DNA of 6,999 bases from an uncultured Flavobacteriaceae bacterium (GTDB taxonomy: Bacteria > Bacteroidota > Bacteroidia > Flavobacteriales > Flavobacteriaceae). The stretch lies in NCBI GenBank assembly GCA_938074515.1, contig CALJFV010000018.1, positions 1 to 6,999 of the forward strand, written 5' to 3'. Under the pieces are notes generated by a model. It worked only from the letters and a program-made list of their open reading frames with translations, was not told the DNA's origin and made no database searches. Positions 1-4,537 of this stretch are shown piece by piece (position 1 is the stretch's first letter; each line of letters opens with the position of its first letter). The position numbers and the translations under genes are program-made.

Positions 1-1
1 C

Positions 2-1195
2 GATAAAAATATTACTGCCTTCTTAGTTGAAAACAACCCAGACAATGGGATTAGTCTTGGAGAAGAAGAGCACAAACTGGGCATACACTCCTCCTCTACT
101 CGACAGGTGTTCTTTAATAAAACCAAGGTAACTGTTGATCAAATGCTTGGGGCACGTGGTGAAGGATTTAAAATCGCCATGAATGCTTTAAACGTAGGAC
201 GTATTAAGTTGGCCGGAGCTTGTCTAGACGCACAAAGACGCATCATTTCAAATGCCGTTAATTACGCCAATCAAAGAATACAATTTAAAAAACCTATTGC
301 TCAATTTGGCGCCATCAAATTTAAAATCGCAGAAATGGCCTCAGCCGCTTTTGTAGACGAAAGTGCGACCTATCGTGCTTCAAAAAATATTGAAGATCGC
401 ATAGCCTTAAGAGTCGCTGCGGGAAATTCGCACCAGGAAGCAGAGCTTAAAGGGGTTGAAGAGTACGCGATAGAATGTTCCATTCTCAAAGTGGCCGTAT
501 CCGAAAGTGCCCAACGGTGTGCCGATGAAGGCATTCAAATCTATGGGGGTATGGGCTTTAGTGCAGATACTCCAATGGAAGCCGCATGGCGTGACGCCCG
601 AATTACTCGAATTTACGAAGGAACCAACGAAATCAATCGTATGTTGTGCGTAGGCATGCTTATCAAAAAGGCCATGAAAGGTCATGTCGACCTGCTCGGT
701 CCAGCCATGGCTGTGGCCGAAGAACTCACGGGCATACCCTCCTTTGAGACGCCCGACTTTTCAGAGGCTTTGGCCCAAGAAAAAGCACTTATTGCCTCGA
801 TGAAAAAGGTATTTCTTATGGTTGCTGGTCATGCCGTTCAAACCTTTGGGCCGGAGCTTGAAGAGCACCAACAATTACTTTTGGCAGCAGCCGATATCAT
901 GATTGCCGTATATATGTCGGAAAGTGCCCTGCTCAGGGCACAAAAAACGCTGTCTCAGGATGCGGTCAGAGGTCAGGCACAAGCAGAACTCGTTGAGCTT
1001 TATGTATACAATGCAGTAGATCAAGTTCAAAAAAAGGCAAAAGAAGCCATTATCAGTGCCTCTAGTGGCGACGAGCAACGCATGATGCTTATGGGACTAA
1101 AGCGCTTTACGAAATATCACGAGTACCCAAATGTTGTCGGTTTAAGAGAACGCATCGCGGACCGTGTAATTGAAGCAAACGCATATCCTTTTTAA
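2..1195 (+). CDS. Acyl-CoA dehydrogenase, long form, 5'-truncated by window edge
   Basis: FAD-dependent enzyme of fatty-acid beta-oxidation, cytoplasmic, converting acyl-CoA to trans-2-enoyl-CoA. Frame 2 is open from the first bases, so a GTG at 107 is an internal valine and not the start; 397 codons are visible. Upstream of it the residues KLGIHSSSTRQVFFNKTKV match the end of the family's middle beta domain. Then come GEGFKIAMNALNVGR, the second family signature QIYGGMGF (about 533-556) and IYEGTNEI, whose glutamate (codon 617-619) corresponds to the catalytic base. The arginine usual after 'PxE' in the second signature is alanine here (PMEAAWRDAR). About 190 residues follow the catalytic Glu, giving the VLCAD/ACAD9-like C-terminal extension of the ~600-residue Bacteroidota forms; the end, ANAYPF, is typical. 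The missing N-terminal part should hold the start and first FAD/substrate signature. Usual neighbours in the phylum are thiolase and hydroxyacyl-CoA dehydrogenase genes, outside this window. Chain-length specificity cannot be told. Confidence 0.93.
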   Translation, partial: DKNITAFLVENNPDNGISLGEEEHKLGIHSSSTRQVFFNKTKVTVDQMLGARGEGFKIAMNALNVGRIKLAGACLDAQRRIISNAVNYANQRIQFKKPIAQFGAIKFKIAEMASAAFVDESATYRASKNIEDRIALRVAAGNSHQEAELKGVEEYAIECSILKVAVSESAQRCADEGIQIYGGMGFSADTPMEAAWRDARITRIYEGTNEINRMLCVGMLIKKAMKGHVDLLGPAMAVAEELTGIPSFETPDFSEALAQEKALIASMKKVFLMVAGHAVQTFGPELEEHQQLLLAAADIMIAVYMSESALLRAQKTLSQDAVRGQAQAELVELYVYNAVDQVQKKAKEAIISASSGDEQRMMLMGLKRFTKYHEYPNVVGLRERIADRVIEANAYPF

Positions 1196-1301
1196 TATGA
1201 TGGTGGTCCACATGGGTAGTTTTAACAATCGAGTAAAGGCTTTTTGCGACAAATAACTTTACACTTTGCACAACAGTTCACTAAGTGATTTGTATTTTAG
1301 T

Positions 1302-1331
1302 AGTCCATCCTTTTGAAGGATGGACTTTTTT
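1302..1331 (+). terminator. Rho-independent terminator after the acyl-CoA dehydrogenase
   Basis: A perfect 11-bp inverted repeat: left arm AGTCCATCCTT (1302-1312), 3-nt loop TTG, right arm AAGGATGGACT (1316-1326), followed by a T run ending at 1331. There is no matching T run on the other side, so it acts on + strand transcripts only. It lies 107 nt after the dehydrogenase stop codon and ends one base before the ATG at 1333 of the M28 peptidase, so the two genes should be separate transcription units, or the second is under read-through or attenuation control. The right arm also contains AAGGA, 12 nt before that ATG, which would be hidden when the hairpin forms. Confidence 0.85.
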
Positions 1332-1332
1332 A

Positions 1333-2700
1333 ATGAGTACCATGAAGCACTTATCAATCACAAACCGCACGACGCTACTTTCCCTTGTATTTTTGGGTTT
1401 AGGTTGCTTTTCAACCTTAGCCCAAAATGATGGGCAAATGTATGGCCTCATCCAAAGCGTTGATCAAAATCGATTGGCCAGCGATATAGAAACTCTGGCT
1501 AATTTTGGAACACGCCATACCTTGAGTGATACTCTATCAAATACCAGAGGGATAGGGGCAGCACGACGCTGGATAAAAGCCGAATTTGATCAAATAAGTG
1601 CCCAATGTGGTGGGTGTCTTGAGGTTTTCTATCAAAAGTCACTCGTCAAAAAAGGAACAAATGAACGTATTTTTCGGGATGTCTGGGTAGTTAATGTCGT
1701 GGCCATTCAAAAAGGCACCGATCAGCCAGAAAATTATATCATAATGTCCGGGGATATTGATTCGAGAATCAGCAATCCTAACAATGCAGTTGATGACGCT
1801 CCCGGAGCCAATGACAACGCCAGCGGAATGGCTGGAACGTTAGAAGCGGCACGGGTATTGAGTCGATATAAATTTGCAAATAGTATTGTATATGTCGGCT
1901 TGAGCGGAGAAGAACAAGGGCTGTTTGGAGGAAAAGGTCTTGCACAGCATGCTCTGGATCAAAATTGGAATATTATTGGGGTTTTGAACAATGATATGAT
2001 TGGGAACACCATAGGAATCGATGGTGTAAAAGACAATCGAAGCTTCCGCATATTTAGTGAACCTACACCAGTTACAGAATCAGAACAAGAACGGCGAGCG
2101 CGACGTTTTTATGGTGGTGAGGTCGATGGGGTTTCGAGACAACTGGCACGATATGTTTATAAAACCACGAAAAAATTTATGCCTGAGATGAACCCAATAA
2201 TGATTTATCGACTGGATCGTTTTGGACGAGGGGGTCATCATCGGCCATTTAACGATGCGGGATTTACTGGTATACGGATTATGGAGGCCCATGAAAATTA
2301 TGATCAGCAACACCAAGATTTACGCATTGAAAATGAAGTGAATTACGGAGATAGACTGCAACACGTTGATATGGGCTATGTAAAAAAACTAACGGCAGTT
2401 AACGCCATCAATCTGGCACAGCTCGCTGATGCACCTTTGGCCCCGGTGACTGTGGCAATTTCGGGGATGGTCGCTCCGTCTACAAGTCTGTCGTGGTCCG
2501 CCGTAGATCAGGCAACGGCCTATCGCGTTTATTGGCGAGATACAACCGCGCCACATTGGCAATACAGTAGACTTGTTAACGGAGCAACAGAGTTTACTTT
2601 AGAAGGGATTGTAATCGATAACTTTTTATTTGGGGTAGCCTCAGTAGGCCCGAATGGTCACGAGAGTCTCGTGAAATTTCCAAATAAAGTCGTTCGCTGA
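1333..2700 (+). CDS. Exported M28-family zinc peptidase with C-terminal Fn3-like domain
   Basis: Predicted metallo-exopeptidase (aminopeptidase-like) acting outside the cytoplasm. I chose ATG 1333 (455 aa); ATG 1342 is an equal alternative. A longer GTG start at 1285 is rejected because it would translate through the terminator and displace the signal peptide. Signal peptide about 1-30: hydrophobic LLSLVFLGLGCFSTLA, cleavage before QND; the Cys there lacks a good lipobox. M28 core about 85-365: GDIDSR (140-145), APGANDNASG with bridging Asp161, SGEEQG with the general-base/metal Glu pair 193-194, NNDMIG with Asp221, GGHHRPF (300-306) and NYDQQHQD with a candidate last metal ligand His327. Residues ~369-455 (LSWSAVDQATAYRVYW, FGVASVGPNGHES) form one fibronectin-III-like domain, common in this subfamily. 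Odd: the first metal ligand, His in typical M28 enzymes, is Asp141. No type IX secretion C-terminal domain is seen. The M1 gene follows after 52 nt. Confidence 0.9.
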   Translation: MSTMKHLSITNRTTLLSLVFLGLGCFSTLAQNDGQMYGLIQSVDQNRLASDIETLANFGTRHTLSDTLSNTRGIGAARRWIKAEFDQISAQCGGCLEVFYQKSLVKKGTNERIFRDVWVVNVVAIQKGTDQPENYIIMSGDIDSRISNPNNAVDDAPGANDNASGMAGTLEAARVLSRYKFANSIVYVGLSGEEQGLFGGKGLAQHALDQNWNIIGVLNNDMIGNTIGIDGVKDNRSFRIFSEPTPVTESEQERRARRFYGGEVDGVSRQLARYVYKTTKKFMPEMNPIMIYRLDRFGRGGHHRPFNDAGFTGIRIMEAHENYDQQHQDLRIENEVNYGDRLQHVDMGYVKKLTAVNAINLAQLADAPLAPVTVAISGMVAPSTSLSWSAVDQATAYRVYWRDTTAPHWQYSRLVNGATEFTLEGIVIDNFLFGVASVGPNGHESLVKFPNKVVR

Positions 2701-2752
2701 TGAATTAGAGCCTATGGTTAAGTTTCCTGCGGATTATTCTTAAAATAAAATT

Positions 2753-4432
2753 ATGCGTCAAATAACAATTTTAATGTTTTGCCTATCCTTTTTGTGCAAC
2801 AGTGAGATTCTGGCGCAAAATTTTACACGATTAGACACCCTCCGCGGTTCAATTACGCCAGAACGTGAATGGTGGGATCTTCAGCACTATGACCTAGAAG
2901 TCACTGTTTTAATTAACAAAAAAAGTCTCGTCGGAAAAAATACAATCAGTTATCGTGTTTTGACTCCATACAGTCCCAAGGAGATTAAAATAAAGACTCC
3001 AGATCAAAAAAATGACCTGATGCAAATTGATCTTCAGGGCCCAATGAAAATTGACAGTATACATCAAAATGGTGTGTCGCTGAAGTTTTTCAATGAAGGC
3101 CCCGCTCACTTCATTCAGCTCAAACAACCTCAAATAACTGGAAAAGAATATAGCATAACTTGCTTTTTTTCTGGGGCACCAATCGTTGCACAAAATCCGC
3201 CCTGGGATGGAGGTTTCACTTGGAACTCAGACGAACTTGGACGCCCTTTTATCGCCAACGCAAATCAAGGAATTGGTGCCAGTGTTTGGTGGCCCAATAA
3301 AGATCATCCTTATGATGAACCCAATAGAGGAATTGACCTGAAAATTACATTGCCAAAGCCTTTGGTCGCTGTCAGCAACGGGCGATTGATCGAACAAAAA
3401 GAAATAGATCAAAGCCAACATCGCTATCATTGGCGCGTCAATTCACCCATTAATAATTATGGCGTCAATATTAATATCGGGCACTACGTTAAATTCTCGG
3501 ATCAATATGCCGGTCTTCAAGGCCTGTTGGATTGCACTTATTGGGTCTTAGATTACAATTTAGAAAAAGCCAAAAAGCAATTTACACAAGTGTCTGATAT
3601 GCTCGAAGCCTTTGAATATTGGTTCGGCCCCTACCCTTTTTATGAGGATGGATATCAACTTGTCGAGGTACCTTATCTAGGCATGGAACATCAAAGCAGC
3701 GTGACCTACGGCAATGGCTATAGCAATGGCTACCGGGGGACTGATTTGAGTGGCTCTGGCTGGGGCTTGACATTTGATTTTATCATCATTCACGAATCAG
3801 GCCACGAATGGTTTGCAAACAACATAACCAACAAAGACGTGGCAGATATGTGGATTCACGAAGGTTTTACAGCCTACAGCGAGAATTTGTTTTTGGATTA
3901 TTTTCACGGTACCGAAGCTTCTAATGCCTATGTGACCGGCACTAAAAAAAGAATACTTAATGACCGTCCTCTAATAGGCACCTATCAGGTAAATCATGAA
4001 GGCAGTAGTGACATGTATTACAAAGGGGCCAATATATTACACACCCTGAGACAACTGATTGATGATGATCAAAAATGGCGACAAATCCTAATCGGACTCA
4101 ATCGCGAATTTCGGCATCAAACAGTAAGCTCAAAGCAAGTTGAAGAATACATCGCTAAGGCTTCAGGGATTGATTTGACAGAATTTTGGGATCAGTACCT
4201 ACGCACGGCAAACCTCCCCAAATTAGATTACCGAATAAATAACAATGAAATTAGCTACAAATACAGTCAGGTTATCAATGGATTTGACATGCCTGTAAGA
4301 GTAAAAGTTAATGATAAAGATATTTGGCTTTTCCCTGGCATTCAATGGAAAATACACAGGGAAAATAAGCCAATTGAAGCCTTTGTAATCGATAAAAACT
4401 TTTTAATTCTGGAGGGTGCGAACGCCCAGTAG
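2753..4432 (+). CDS. Exported M1-family zinc aminopeptidase
   Basis: Zinc aminopeptidase (gluzincin) that removes N-terminal residues from peptides, predicted periplasmic or secreted. The ATG follows an A/T-rich leader (TAAAATAAAATT) without Shine-Dalgarno, usual for Bacteroidota. Signal peptide 1-21 (MRQITILMFCLSFLCNSEI plus LA), cleavage before Gln22. Beta-rich N-terminal domain about 40-245, with the conserved WWPNKD at 179-184. Substrate-anchoring motif LGMEH at 309-313 takes the place of the classical GAMEN, as in the LGMEHQS subgroup. Zinc site HESGH 347-351 with the third ligand Glu370, exactly 18 residues after the second His. Tyr422/423 in MYYKGANILHTLR supplies the transition-state tyrosine. 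At 559 aa it lacks the long C-terminal helical domain of PepN-type enzymes (~870 aa); a short beta domain (~490-559) closes the protein. All catalytic residues are present, so it should be active. The 52-nt gap to the M28 gene suggests one transcript. Confidence 0.93.
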   Translation: MRQITILMFCLSFLCNSEILAQNFTRLDTLRGSITPEREWWDLQHYDLEVTVLINKKSLVGKNTISYRVLTPYSPKEIKIKTPDQKNDLMQIDLQGPMKIDSIHQNGVSLKFFNEGPAHFIQLKQPQITGKEYSITCFFSGAPIVAQNPPWDGGFTWNSDELGRPFIANANQGIGASVWWPNKDHPYDEPNRGIDLKITLPKPLVAVSNGRLIEQKEIDQSQHRYHWRVNSPINNYGVNINIGHYVKFSDQYAGLQGLLDCTYWVLDYNLEKAKKQFTQVSDMLEAFEYWFGPYPFYEDGYQLVEVPYLGMEHQSSVTYGNGYSNGYRGTDLSGSGWGLTFDFIIIHESGHEWFANNITNKDVADMWIHEGFTAYSENLFLDYFHGTEASNAYVTGTKKRILNDRPLIGTYQVNHEGSSDMYYKGANILHTLRQLIDDDQKWRQILIGLNREFRHQTVSSKQVEEYIAKASGIDLTEFWDQYLRTANLPKLDYRINNNEISYKYSQVINGFDMPVRVKVNDKDIWLFPGIQWKIHRENKPIEAFVIDKNFLILEGANAQ

Positions 4433-4537
4433 ACTATTATAAAAAGTAATCCATCTATTGGGTTTTGGTATGGCGATACCCCCCATTAGGTCGATATAAT
4501 TTACTAACTTTCTTTCGAATAATTTTAATTGTAAATC
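4433..4537 (+). promoter_or_regulatory. Intergenic leader with small hairpin and possible promoter
   Basis: The 105-bp gap between the M1 gene and the propeller gene. It holds a short hairpin GGTAT-GGCG-ATACC (4467-4480) that can extend with GGG 4460-4462 and CCC 4481-4483 across a TTTT bulge. No T run follows, so it is not a standard intrinsic terminator. Downstream is a TATAAT (4495-4500) and TAACTTTC (4505-4512), which is 7 of 8 to the Bacteroidota -7 element TAnnTTTG. No convincing -33 or -35 box lies at the right distance. The 25 nt before the ATG are A/T-rich, as expected for translation initiation in this phylum. A promoter here is inferred from position and weak motifs only. Confidence 0.25.

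Noticed and set aside
107..109. GTG as start of the acyl-CoA dehydrogenase
   Set aside because: The same frame is open back to base 2 and encodes family-typical sequence (KLGIHSSSTRQ), so the gene is cut by the window edge.
407..1078. Minus-strand open frames across the acyl-CoA dehydrogenase
   Set aside because: Antisense shadows of a well-supported gene; the translations show no known motifs.
1197..1256. 19-codon reading frame one base after the dehydrogenase stop
   Set aside because: Short, no recognisable sequence, no ribosome-binding signal; chance is the simplest explanation.
1285..1332. Longer N-terminus for the M28 peptidase from GTG 1285
   Set aside because: It would translate through the terminator hairpin and put 16 extra residues before the signal peptide; the ATG at 1333 or 1342 gives a normal signal peptide.
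1400..1440. Lipoprotein signal (LGLGC) in the M28 peptidase
   Set aside because: Gly at the -3 position does not fit the lipobox, and a normal signal peptidase I site (TLA|Q) follows five residues later.
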